Part shown: positions 41,801 through 52,942 of the stretch, one piece after another | Numbering within the stretch: the first letter of the stretch is position 1 | Layout: every line of letters starts with the position of its first letter | From: CBDIHH01 sp965279095 | Lineage (GTDB): Bacteria > Pseudomonadota > Alphaproteobacteria > Caulobacterales > Caulobacteraceae | Direction: 5' to 3' | DNA: 64,000 nucleotides | NCBI GenBank assembly: GCA_965279095.1 | Contig: CBDIHH010000006.1 | Coordinates: forward strand, 124,001-188,000 | The notes under the pieces: generated by a model | What the model was told of the DNA's origin: nothing | The model's input: the letters and a program-made list of their open reading frames with translations, nothing else | Databases searched by the model: none | Made by a program: the position numbers and the translations under genes

Positions 41801-42246
41801 CGCCCAAGGTCATCATCCACACCGACGGCGCCTGCCGCGGCAACCCCGGCCCGGGCGGCTGGGGGGCTGTGCTGCATTTCGGCGCCCATGAGAAGACCAT
41901 GAGCGGCGGCGAGCTCACCACCACCAACAACCGCATGGAGCTGATGGCCGCGATCCAGGCCCTGGAGGCCCTCAGCCGCCCGTGCAAGGTCGAGCTGCAC
42001 ACCGACAGCCAGTATGTGATGAAGGGCATCAGCCAGTGGATCTCGGGCTGGAAGGCCCGCGGCTGGCGCACCGCCGACAAGAGCCCCGTGAAGAACGTGG
42101 ACCTGTGGCAGCGGCTCGACGCCGCCCGCCTGCGCCACGACGTCGACTGGCGCTGGGTCAAGGGCCACAACGGCCATGAGCTCAATGAGCGGGCGGATGC
42201 GCTCGCGCGGCGGGGGATGCTGGAGACCCTGGGCGAGCGGGCTTAG
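41797..42246 (+). CDS. rnhA: Ribonuclease HI
   Basis: Degrades RNA in RNA-DNA hybrids. 149 residues. The four catalytic carboxylates are visible: Asp in HTDGACRGNPGPGGWG, Glu in NNRMELMAAIQAL, Asp in ELHTDSQYVMKGI, and Asp in ELNERADALAR. The basic handle of E. coli RNase HI is present (GWKARGWRTADKSPVKN). The start TTG 41797 overlaps the thrB stop (TTGA), with no in-frame ATG nearby. RNase HII is also encoded in this window at 47369. Confidence 0.95.
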   Translation: MTPKVIIHTDGACRGNPGPGGWGAVLHFGAHEKTMSGGELTTTNNRMELMAAIQALEALSRPCKVELHTDSQYVMKGISQWISGWKARGWRTADKSPVKNVDLWQRLDAARLRHDVDWRWVKGHNGHELNERADALARRGMLETLGERA

Positions 42247-42248
42247 CT

Positions 42249-42640
42249 GATCCTCCCCGCTTTAGCGGGGGAGGTGGGCCCCCGCTGAAAAGCGGGGGGT
42301 CGGAGGGGGCGAGCGGCTAGCGCCGCGCCACTTCCCTTCGCCCCCTCAGTCGCTCCGGGACAGCTCCCCCGCTTCGCAGGGGAGCAGAAGGCTATCCTCC
42401 CCCGCCCCTTCGCGGGGGAGGGGGACAGCGAAGCGGTGGAGGGGGCAAGCGGCGGCGCGACGGTTCGCCCCCTCAGTCCCTCCGGGACAGCTCCCCCGCT
42501 TCGCAGGGGAGCAGAAGGCTATCCTCCCCCGCCCCTTCGCGGGGGAGGGGGACCGCGAAGCGGTGGAGGGGGCAAGCGGCGGCGCACCGGTTCGCCCCCT
42601 CAGTCCCTCCGGGACAGCTCCCCCGCTTCGCAGGGGAGCA
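42249..42640. repeat. Tandem array of three type A repeat units between rnhA and ccrM
   Basis: Three units in direct tandem. The second (from 42394) and third (from 42521) share a 127-bp period and are almost identical; the first is longer (about 145 bp) and diverged. Each has CCTCCCCC...GCGGGGGAGGGGGA, a short hairpin (GC-GAA-GC), GTGGAGGGGGC, then GCCCCCTCAGTC, CTCCGGGACAGCTCCCCCGC and TTCGCAGGGGAGCA. The array lies between the convergent genes rnhA and ccrM and ends at the ccrM stop codon. It accounts for the whole 394-bp gap. Confidence 0.88.
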
Positions 42641-43723
42641 TCAGACCGGCAGCATCTCGGCCCGCACCTTGGCGCGCAGGACGTCGATGGGGGCCAGGCC
42701 CTTGTCGGTCTTGAAGTGCCAGTAGGTCCAGCCGTTGCAGGCGGGCTGGGACTGGACCATGGCGCCGACCTTGTGGATCGAGCCGGTGAGGTCGCCCACC
42801 GCCAGGGAGCCGTCGGCCCGCACCCGGGCCATGTGCTGGCCCTTGGCGCAGTAAAGGCTGTCGCCCGGACGCAGGAGGCCCGCCTCGACGATCTGGCCGA
42901 AGGGGACGCGGGGCTCCGACCGCTTGGAGCCCATCACGTCCAGGTCGGCCAGGGCGATGGGCACGACCTTGGAGATGCGCTCCTTGGCGGCCGCCACATA
43001 GGCGTCCTCGCGCTCGAGCCCGATGAACCGGCGGCCCAGGCGCTTGGCCGCGGCGCCGGTGGTGCCGACGCCGAAGAAGGGGTCGAGGATCAGGTCGCCG
43101 GGCTTGGACGAGGCCAGGATCACCCGGTGCAGCAGGGCCTCGGGTTTCTGGGTCGGGTGGGCCTTGTTACCGTCCGCGCCCTTGATCCGCTCGGCGCCGG
43201 TGCACAGGGGCAGGGTCCAGTCCGAGCGCATCTGCAGCTCGTCATTGGCCATCTTCATGGCGTCGTAGTTGAAGGTGTAGCGCTTCTGCCCGCGGCTCTT
43301 GCCGGCCCAGATCAGGGTCTCGTGGGCGTTGGTGAAGCGGGTGCCCTTGAAATTGGGCATGGGGTTGGTCTTGCGCCAGACCACGTCGTTGAGGATCCAG
43401 TAGCCCAGGTCCTGCAGGGCGCCGCCGACGCGGAAGATGTTGTGATAGCTGCCGATCACCCAGATCGAGCCGTCGTCCTTCAGCACTCGGCGGCAGGCGG
43501 TCAGCCACTGGCGGGTGAACAGGTCGTAGGCCCCGAAGGAGGCGAACTGGTCCCAGTCATCGTCGACGGCATCGACCCGGGAGTTGTCGGGGCGCAGAAG
43601 GTCGCCGCCCAGCTGCAGGTTGTAGGGCGGATCGGCGAAGATCAAGTCCACCGACTTCTCGGGCAGGCGGTTCATCTGCTCGATGCAGTCGCCCTGGATG
43701 ATGGTCTCGGGACCAAAGGTCAT
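42641..43723 (-). CDS. ccrM: Cell-cycle DNA adenine methyltransferase CcrM (GANTC)
   Basis: Adenine-N6 methyltransferase that methylates GANTC, essential for cell-cycle-dependent gene expression in Caulobacter. 360 residues. Catalytic motif DPPY at 31-34 in LIFADPPYNLQLGGDLLRP, SAM-binding FFGVGTTGAAAKRLGR, and AHPTQKPEALLHRVI, in the beta-class order (DPPY before FxGxG). The C-terminal ~80 residues, from about ALADLDVMGSKRSEPRV to CNGWTYWHFKTDKGLAPI, are the extra domain found in CcrM and needed for DNA binding. ATG 43723 is chosen because its product starts like Caulobacter CcrM (FGPETII). Confidence 0.97.
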   Translation of the reverse strand: MTFGPETIIQGDCIEQMNRLPEKSVDLIFADPPYNLQLGGDLLRPDNSRVDAVDDDWDQFASFGAYDLFTRQWLTACRRVLKDDGSIWVIGSYHNIFRVGGALQDLGYWILNDVVWRKTNPMPNFKGTRFTNAHETLIWAGKSRGQKRYTFNYDAMKMANDELQMRSDWTLPLCTGAERIKGADGNKAHPTQKPEALLHRVILASSKPGDLILDPFFGVGTTGAAAKRLGRRFIGLEREDAYVAAAKERISKVVPIALADLDVMGSKRSEPRVPFGQIVEAGLLRPGDSLYCAKGQHMARVRADGSLAVGDLTGSIHKVGAMVQSQPACNGWTYWHFKTDKGLAPIDVLRAKVRAEMLPV

Positions 43724-43728
43724 GAATC
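43724..43728. promoter_or_regulatory. GANTC methylation site adjacent to the ccrM start codon
   Basis: GAATC on the plus strand (GATTC on the ccrM strand) lies directly before the ccrM ATG. In Caulobacter, GANTC sites in the ccrM leader link transcription to replication-dependent hemimethylation; a similar role is likely here. Confidence 0.55.
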
Positions 43729-43763
43729 GCTTCTCCGCGCCGGAGCGGGCACAGTGGGCAAGC

Positions 43764-44777
43764 TTGCCTAAGATCGCGTTACCCATGTTTGCGGCCGTCG
43801 CCCTGGCCTTCGTCGCCGGAGGATCAGCCGGCGCGCCTGCGCGGGCGGCCGCGCCCCTGGACCTGTGCCTGGAGGGGGGCGGCCGGACCCTGCCGCCGGG
43901 CTGGTCCGATCGGCGCAAGGTCACGCAACTGGCCGTCTGCGAATGGTCCAAGTTCGGCTATCCCACCGTGGAGATCAGACCGGCGTCCCGGGCGGCCGCG
44001 CGCAGCCTGCCCGCCGCCCTCGGCCTGTCGCCCGCTCTGCGCGCCGCCGCCGCCCCGCCGCGGCCCGGCTATGCGGCGGCGGCCCCGGCGATCGAGGTGC
44101 AGACCCGCTTCGGCCTGACCGAGAGCGACGTCGCCGCCAGCCCGGCGGTGGAGCGCTATTGGGGGGCGGTGCGCCCCGACTTCGTGGACAGGGTACGCCG
44201 GGCGCGCGCTCAGGCGGGGTCGGCCAGCCTCTACCCCGGCTGGTGGGAGCCCTGGTCGGGCGCCTTCGTGTCCTGGACCCTGCAGACGGCGGGAGTGTCG
44301 TGGTTCCGCGGCTCGCCCAGCCATGTGCTCTATCTGAAGGCCGCGATGGCGGCGCGGCCGGGCGCCCTGGTCCCCATCAGCCGCTATCGGCCCCTGCCCG
44401 GCGACCTGATCTGCGCGCCCCGCGCCGACAGCCGCGGCCAGCCGACGGCGCTCAGCGAGGCGGCCTTCATCGACGCGCTGCGGGGCCGCGACGCCCATTT
44501 CGAGACCCACTGCGACATCGTCGTGCGGGTGAACCGGATGAGCGTGGTGTCGATCGGCGGGAATGTCAGGAACGGGGTGACGGCCACGGTCACGCCTCTG
44601 CGGCGCGGGCGGCTGATGCGCACCGACGTGCGCCCGTGGTCGGCGGCGCTGACGATGGGCGAGCCGTACGACCCCTGCGCGCGGATCGAGGCGGTGGCGG
44701 TCGAGGGCTGGGGCGATACGGCGGCGAAGGCGCAGCGCCGCGCGGCGCTAGAACGGACCGGGTGCCGCGCGGGGTAG
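43764..44777 (+). CDS. Secreted DUF2272 domain protein
   Basis: 337 residues if the TTG at 43764 is used (MPKIALPMFAAVALAFVAGG, a signal peptide cleaved near ARAAAP); ATG 43785 and ATG 43722 are alternatives. The mature protein contains the DUF2272 segment around YPGWWEPWSGAFVSWTLQTA, SPSHVLYLKAAM, YRPLPGDLICAPR and ETHCDIVVRVN, reminiscent of NlpC/P60-like or peptidoglycan-associated hydrolase folds, with Cys and His candidates (LICAPR, THCDIV). Function unproven. It is divergent from ccrM; ATG 43722 would overlap the ccrM start codon. Confidence 0.8.
   Translation: MPKIALPMFAAVALAFVAGGSAGAPARAAAPLDLCLEGGGRTLPPGWSDRRKVTQLAVCEWSKFGYPTVEIRPASRAAARSLPAALGLSPALRAAAAPPRPGYAAAAPAIEVQTRFGLTESDVAASPAVERYWGAVRPDFVDRVRRARAQAGSASLYPGWWEPWSGAFVSWTLQTAGVSWFRGSPSHVLYLKAAMAARPGALVPISRYRPLPGDLICAPRADSRGQPTALSEAAFIDALRGRDAHFETHCDIVVRVNRMSVVSIGGNVRNGVTATVTPLRRGRLMRTDVRPWSAALTMGEPYDPCARIEAVAVEGWGDTAAKAQRRAALERTGCRAG
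43768..43782 (-). promoter_or_regulatory. CtrA-like box upstream of ccrM
   Basis: On the ccrM strand this reads GTAA-N7-TTAG, matching the CtrA consensus TTAA-N7-TTAA at six of eight positions. It lies 45-59 bp before the ccrM start codon, in the span where a -35-overlapping CtrA site would be expected. The match is imperfect, and the site also overlaps the start region of the divergent gene. Confidence 0.4.
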
Positions 44778-44819
44778 GCTATTGGCGGAGCGATCCTGCC
44801 GAAGCGCCAAGAAGAGATC

Positions 44820-44931
44820 GTCATCCTGGGGCGCGCTCTTGCGCGAACCCAGGATCCAGCAGCGAAGACCCTACCGTGGGGCGCGTTGAGCGTGGCGCTG
44901 CTGAGTCCTGGATGAGTCTGCGGAGCCTGTC
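44820..44931. repeat. Type D inverted repeat, copy 1, downstream of the DUF2272 gene
   Basis: Left part GTCATCCTGGGGCGCGCTC then AACCCAGGATCCAGCAGCG; right part is an approximate inverse, GCGCTGCTGAGTCCTGGATG and AGTCTGCGGAGCCTGTCC. It lies between convergent genes. The same blocks (CATCCAGGACCCAGC, GACAGGCTCCGC, CCCAGGATGAC) recur at 45903. Confidence 0.75.
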
Positions 44932-45489
44932 CTACCCCGCCATCGCATACGCCGCCCGCAGCCAGTCGAGCACCTCCGCGTCCAGGGCCTCCCCGGCGGC
45001 CAGGCGGACGCGGTGGGTGAGCATGTCGTTCCAGCCGGCGGCCGAGGTGAACCGGTCGGTGGTGGCGGCGCCCGGCCGCTTGAAGCCCAGGTCCATGAAG
45101 CGGGCGCCCGGCTGGGCGATGGCGAACTTGCGCTTGCCCCGCACCAGGCTGACGTAGGTGTCGGTGGGCGCCGTCGAGACATCGTCGCCGAGGGCGCTCG
45201 CCTCAGCCAGCAGCGCCTCGTAGACCGGGCGCCAGGGCGCGCGCGCGCCGCTGAACAGGGCGTCGATGCGCGCCTCGGGGCCGGGGCGGATCGGGGCGCC
45301 ATCGGCCTTGATCGTCGCCCAGATGGCCATGGCGTGACCCTGGCCGAGGCCGTAGTCGGCCTTCAGCCAGGCGATCACGGGCGCGGCCTTGGCGCCGATC
45401 AGCCCCTTGTCCGCCGCCAGGGCCTTGAAGTCGTCAGGACCCAGGCCGGTCTTGGCGCGGACCGTGTCGAGATAGGCCTGGAAGGACAT
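44932..45489 (-). CDS. DUF4287/DUF5655 domain protein
   Basis: 185 residues. The N-terminal ~65 residues are a DUF4287 domain (SFQAYLDTVRAKTGLGPDDF, GQGHAMAIWATIKADG); the rest is a DUF5655 domain (ALFSGARAPWRPVYEALLAE, YVSLVRGKRKFAIAQP, and RFTSAAGWNDMLTHRVRLA). Both families are uncharacterised, although DUF5655 is often described in proteins predicted to be stress- or DNA-related. ATG 45489 is preferred to an in-frame start seven codons earlier. Cytoplasmic; no signal or helix. Confidence 0.85.
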   Translation of the reverse strand: MSFQAYLDTVRAKTGLGPDDFKALAADKGLIGAKAAPVIAWLKADYGLGQGHAMAIWATIKADGAPIRPGPEARIDALFSGARAPWRPVYEALLAEASALGDDVSTAPTDTYVSLVRGKRKFAIAQPGARFMDLGFKRPGAATTDRFTSAAGWNDMLTHRVRLAAGEALDAEVLDWLRAAYAMAG

Positions 45490-46104
45490 GGACGGGGCTC
45501 CTTTCGACAAGGACGGCCGGCGCGGGGCGGCGCCGACAAGCCCTGCGCCACGCTAGGGCGGTTTTCTTTAGGCAGAAACGCTCACCCCGCCCCGATTTTC
45601 CCAGGTTGAGCAACGCCCTCTGCATGGCCGTCATCCAGTCAATTCTGGCAGAGCTTGCGGGTCGCGCAGTTGCGCGCCCCACGATGACGACAACAAGGGG
45701 GGACGCAGGCCCCCTTGCTGCACACCCCGCCATCGTTCGCTTGGCGGAGCATCGGTTCGGACCAGGCGACCGCGTCAAGGCGGGCCCGCAGGGCCCCCGC
45801 TGCGCGGCGCGCCGAAGGCGCGGCCTTGACCCGGCCGCCGCCCGAACCACACTTCCACCGCGCGATCGACGGCCCTTTCCGAACGCAGCCCAAACCTCAG
45901 CCGTCATCCTGAAGAGCCGCCCCCGGGCTCGGCCGAAGGCCGACCCGAGGACAGGCTCCGCGGACTCATCCAGGACCCAGCGGCGAAGACCTCAACGCGC
46001 CGCACGGCAAGGTCCTCGCTGCTGGGTCCTGGGGTCTCGCAGGAGCGAGCCCCAGGATGACACATTTATGGGGAGCGGTTGTTTTAGACAGCAGACAACC
46101 TGCT
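45490..46104. other. 615-bp gap with repeats, no gene recognised
   Basis: Contains TTTAGGCAGAAACGCTCA at 45569 (shared with the region before 35971), a segment rich in short palindromes such as GCGCAGTTGCGCGC and GCGGGCCCGCAGGGCCCCC, and a type D repeat at 45903-46061. Open frames on both strands have no recognisable protein family. The region may be a build-up of decayed repeats. Confidence 0.55.
45903..46061. repeat. Type D inverted repeat, copy 2
   Basis: Begins GTCATCCTGAAGAG and ends CCCCAGGATGAC, inverses at the ends. Internally GACAGGCTCCGC, CATCCAGGACCCAGCGGCG and AAGAC on the left are mirrored by GTCCTCGCTGCTGGGTCCTGG. Relative to the copy at 44820 the blocks appear in opposite orientation. 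Confidence 0.75.
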
Positions 46105-46530
46105 CTAGGGCGCCCAGCCGGGCGGGGCCATCTCGAAGCCGGCGAAGTCGAAGGCCGGGGCGACCACGCAGCCGACCAGCACCCACTGGTCGCCGGCCTC
46201 CGCCGCCTGCCATTGTCCGGGCGCCACCATGGCCTGCAGTTCGTCGCCGGCCAGCAGGTCGGGCCCCAGCCGGCGCTCGACCACCGCCCCGTCGTCCGAG
46301 GTGCGCAGGGTCAGGGCGCCGCCCGCCTGGTGCAGCCAGAGCTCGGCCGCGTCGACCCGGTGCCAGTGCGACGTCTTGCCCGCCTCCAGCAGGAACAGGA
46401 TCGACGTGCAGGCGCCCCGGCCGCCGTCGGCGCCCACGAGGCGCACCGTCTCGCGATACCAGCCGCCCTCCGGATGCGGCTGCAGACCAAGGCGGTCAAT
46501 GACGGCCCCGGCCGAGGCGTCGAGGCTCAT
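46105..46530 (-). CDS. DUF985 cupin domain protein
   Basis: 141 residues. A single cupin barrel with the DUF985 pattern: IDRLGLQPHPEGGWYRETVR, CTSILFLLEAGKTSHWHRVD, AAELWLHQAGGALTL, and QWQAAEAGDQWVLVGCVVAP. Two histidines of HWH and the Glu of AELW are likely metal ligands. Family role unknown; homologues include YML079W of yeast. The start overlaps the stop of the upstream alpha/beta hydrolase gene (ATGA), so the two are translationally coupled. Confidence 0.92.
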   Translation of the reverse strand: MSLDASAGAVIDRLGLQPHPEGGWYRETVRLVGADGGRGACTSILFLLEAGKTSHWHRVDAAELWLHQAGGALTLRTSDDGAVVERRLGPDLLAGDELQAMVAPGQWQAAEAGDQWVLVGCVVAPAFDFAGFEMAPPGWAP

Positions 46531-47336
46531 CCGTCCAGGCCCTGGAGAAAGGCCGCGACGGCGGCGACCACGCTGGACGCCCCGACCATGGGCGCGAAAT
46601 TGCCCCCGCGGACCATGGCGACGGCGGCGTCGGGCCGCAGGGCGAGGGCGCGGTCGAACTGCCCATAGAAGTAGTCGGTCTTGGACGACAGCAGCAGGAC
46701 CGGCGCCTTGACCCGCGCCAACACCTTGGCGCCGTCCTGGTACGAGACGGCCGAATAGGCCTGGGCCCGGCCCTTCCACGCCCGGATCATGCACGACACC
46801 TCGCGGTGGACGATCTCCAGGTCGACAGTGGGATTGTGGCTGCGGGCATAGGCCCAGTTCTTGACCAGGTGCGAGCCATCCTCGACGGGGGCGAACGGCT
46901 GGCGAAAGCCCGCGCGGAACTGCTCGCGCTCGGCCCGGGTCATCAGCACCGGCCCCAGCATCATCAGGGAGGCGACCCGTTCGGGCCACCGCACCGCCAT
47001 CTCGGCGCCCAGGCAGGCGCCGGTGTGGTGGCCGAACAGGTGGAACCGCTCGGCGCCGAGGACGTCCAGCGCCTGCATCACCACCTCGGCGTATCGCCCC
47101 ATCGAGGGCCAGCCCGGGGGATCGAAGGAGCCGCCGAAGCCGGGGGTGTCCAGGGCGATCAGCCGGTTGGGCAGGCGGTCGGACGCCATCATATGGTCGT
47201 AGGTGTCGGCCGCGCTGGCGGTCTGGTGCAGGAAGACGATCGGCGGCGATGCGCCGGCGCGCTCGAGGTAATGCACCTCGCCGGCCGGCGTCTCGGCATA
47301 GCCCTTGCGGATCCTGCGGGCGGGGGCGGCTTTCAT
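46527..47336 (-). CDS. Alpha/beta-hydrolase fold protein with altered nucleophile motif
   Basis: 269 residues of the alpha/beta-hydrolase fold: the oxyanion region IVFLHQTASAADTYD, DTPGFGGSFDPPG, the nucleophile elbow HLFGHHTGACLGAEMAVRWP, a cap (HLVKNWAYARSHNPTVDLEI) and late VKAPVLLLSSKTDYFY. The elbow reads Gly-His-His-Thr-Gly, so His104 stands where Ser/Cys/Asp normally acts; a normal triad is not evident. It may be non-hydrolytic or use different chemistry. Overlaps the cupin gene by 4 bp; the pair may act together. Start ATG 47336. Confidence 0.87.
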   Translation of the reverse strand: MKAAPARRIRKGYAETPAGEVHYLERAGASPPIVFLHQTASAADTYDHMMASDRLPNRLIALDTPGFGGSFDPPGWPSMGRYAEVVMQALDVLGAERFHLFGHHTGACLGAEMAVRWPERVASLMMLGPVLMTRAEREQFRAGFRQPFAPVEDGSHLVKNWAYARSHNPTVDLEIVHREVSCMIRAWKGRAQAYSAVSYQDGAKVLARVKAPVLLLSSKTDYFYGQFDRALALRPDAAVAMVRGGNFAPMVGASSVVAAVAAFLQGLDG

Positions 47337-47368
47337 GGGGCGGTTCAGCAAAGCCTCTGGCGCCGATG

Positions 47369-48013
47369 TCAGTCGAAATCGCCGGGCGCCGGCGCGAACA
47401 TCGGGTTCTTGCCCGCCAAGGCCAGGCGAACCGGGGCCCAGCTCATGCGGTGGATGGGGGTCGGTCCCATGGCGAGCAGGGCGTCGGCATGGATCTGCGC
47501 GCGGTAGCCCTTGTGCGCCGCGAACCCATACCCCGGATACAGGCCGTCGAACTCGCGCATCAGCCGGTCGCGGGCGACCTTGGCCAGGATCGAGGCGGCG
47601 GCGATGGAGCAGGAGACGCCGTCGCCCTTGACCACGGTCCGGACGTCGCAGGGCAGGTCGAAGCGGTAGTTGCCGTCCACCAGGGCGATGACCGGCTGGA
47701 CCGACAGGGCCTCGATGGCGCGGCACATGGCCCGGCCGGTGGCCTGCAGGATGTTGATCTCGGCGATCTCCTCGATGGAGCCGAAGCCGACGCCCCAGGC
47801 GATCGCGGACGCCTTGATCTCCAGTTCCAGGGCCTCCCGCTGGCGGGCGGTCAGGACCTTGGAGTCGTTGAGCCCCTTGGGTGTCTTGCGTGGGTTGAGG
47901 ATGACGGCGGCGGCGCAGACAGGGCCGGCCCAGGGGCCGCGGCCGGCCTCGTCTACCCCGCAGACGGGGGCGTCGCAGGCCTTCTCCAGCTTCATGTGGG
48001 GACGCGATTTCAT
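47369..48013 (-). CDS. rnhB: Ribonuclease HII
   Basis: Removes ribonucleotides embedded in DNA. 214 residues. Catalytic residues are in VCGVDEAGRGPWAGPVCAAA (Asp, Glu), LVDGNYRFDLP (Asp) and the SIAAASILAKVARDRLM segment; a C-terminal IHRMSWAPV is typical. Start ATG 48013 is chosen; ATG 47995 would also work. The hybrid kinase gene ends 43 bp upstream. Confidence 0.95.
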   Translation of the reverse strand: MKSRPHMKLEKACDAPVCGVDEAGRGPWAGPVCAAAVILNPRKTPKGLNDSKVLTARQREALELEIKASAIAWGVGFGSIEEIAEINILQATGRAMCRAIEALSVQPVIALVDGNYRFDLPCDVRTVVKGDGVSCSIAAASILAKVARDRLMREFDGLYPGYGFAAHKGYRAQIHADALLAMGPTPIHRMSWAPVRLALAGKNPMFAPAPGDFD

Positions 48014-48056
48014 CAAGTCCGCGATACCCTGATCCGCCGGCTTGGGGAAGGCGCGG

Positions 48057-51845
<3,789 letters not shown>

Positions 51846-51906
51846 AGCCAGAGTTTAAGACTGTATAGGCCGAGGTTGTTCCGCGGAAACCCTGCGCCGG
51901 TGAAAC

Positions 51907-52887
51907 TCAGCAATCGAGCAGGTGGATGTCCTGCTGGCCGAAACGGGCGTCGCTGGGGGTGAACAGGGTGGCGAGGCCGTCCAGGGCGGTGGGGCCTGAG
52001 ACGAGGAAGACCGGCTTGCGTGCGACAGTGCGGCTCTTCTCGAGGTAGCGGCCTCGGAAGGCTTCGATGTCCAGAAGGTCGGCCATGCGGCGCAGGAAAT
52101 GGCTGTTGATATAGACCCCGCCCCGGGCGCGGGCGATCAGGGCGATATCGCCGGCGAACCCGCCCAGCCAGGCGGAATAGAGCCGGATCGCCTCAACCGC
52201 AGCGGCGTCGCCCTCGCGGGCCCGCTGGATCACGACAGAGGCGTCCAGGAGGACCTCCGGGCCGCCCGCGAGGACGCGTACGGCCTGGTGGATCCGCTCG
52301 AGGCCCTCGCGGGACAGGACATCCTGGGCCAGGATCGGGCCGGCGCCGAGACGGCCCATGACGGCGGCCTCGCGCCGGTTGGCGGCAGAAAGGTTGATGC
52401 AGCCGGCGTGGCTGAGCACCGCCAGGCCCTCGCCCCGCGGGTCGGGATAGAGGAAGGCCACGCCGAGGGCGGCCTCGGGCAGGATCGCGGCCAGGGGCGC
52501 GTCGCGGCTGATCGGGGCGGCGTGCAGGGGACGCAGGCGGGCGCCGCTCAGCCGGGGGGCGGCCAGGGCGCAGGCGACGACGCCCTGCACCAGCCGCACA
52601 TGCGGGGTGTCCAGCGTCCGGCGCAGCACCCGGCGGTCGAGGGCCCAGTCGGCTTCCCCGGCGACAATGACGTTGTCGTCGTCCTGCGGGCCGGTGGCGG
52701 CGATGGCGGCGCCGACCAGCTGCGGGTCGCCGGCGTCGGCGAGAACCGATTTCAGGAAGGCGGTCAGCTGGCCCTGGCTGGTGCAGGGGGCGAAGCTGTC
52801 GCGGGTCGGCGTATCGCCGGGCGCCGTCAGGGCCGCCCGGCAGATGTCCGCCCCGACGACGGCAAGCAGAACGACGCCCCGATTCAT
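51907..52887 (-). CDS. Glucokinase-family protein lacking catalytic residues
   Basis: 326 residues aligning with ROK-unrelated bacterial glucokinases (Glk family) end to end: the late segment AWLGGFAGDIALIARARGGV then YINSHFLRRM and FRGRYLEKSR corresponds to the E. coli GGVFIAGGIVPRF region. However the active-site motifs are gone: DxGGTN is VVGADICRA, INDF with the catalytic Asp is VQGV (Gly102 in its place), GTGLG is EAALG, and GEGGH is SHAGC. It should not phosphorylate glucose; a regulatory or sugar-sensing role is possible. ATG 52887 is preferred over GTG 52899 because GAGG precedes it. Confidence 0.8.
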   Translation of the reverse strand: MNRGVVLLAVVGADICRAALTAPGDTPTRDSFAPCTSQGQLTAFLKSVLADAGDPQLVGAAIAATGPQDDDNVIVAGEADWALDRRVLRRTLDTPHVRLVQGVVACALAAPRLSGARLRPLHAAPISRDAPLAAILPEAALGVAFLYPDPRGEGLAVLSHAGCINLSAANRREAAVMGRLGAGPILAQDVLSREGLERIHQAVRVLAGGPEVLLDASVVIQRAREGDAAAVEAIRLYSAWLGGFAGDIALIARARGGVYINSHFLRRMADLLDIEAFRGRYLEKSRTVARKPVFLVSGPTALDGLATLFTPSDARFGQQDIHLLDC

Positions 52888-52942
52888 GTCCGTCCTCACT
52901 ACGGATGCGGATGAAAGCTACACCGTAAGTTTCAACAAGCCC

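Noticed and set aside
42249..42640. CRISPR-like array
   Set aside because: The period is 127 bp with whole units repeated, not short direct repeats with unique spacers, and no cas genes are nearby.
45606..46502. 298-codon Arg/Pro-rich plus-strand frame
   Set aside because: Passes through a type D repeat and antisense through the DUF985 cupin gene; no family pattern.
51907..52887. Annotation as active glucokinase (glk)
   Set aside because: The overall fold matches, but the catalytic Asp and three nucleotide or sugar motifs are missing, so the functional name would mislead.
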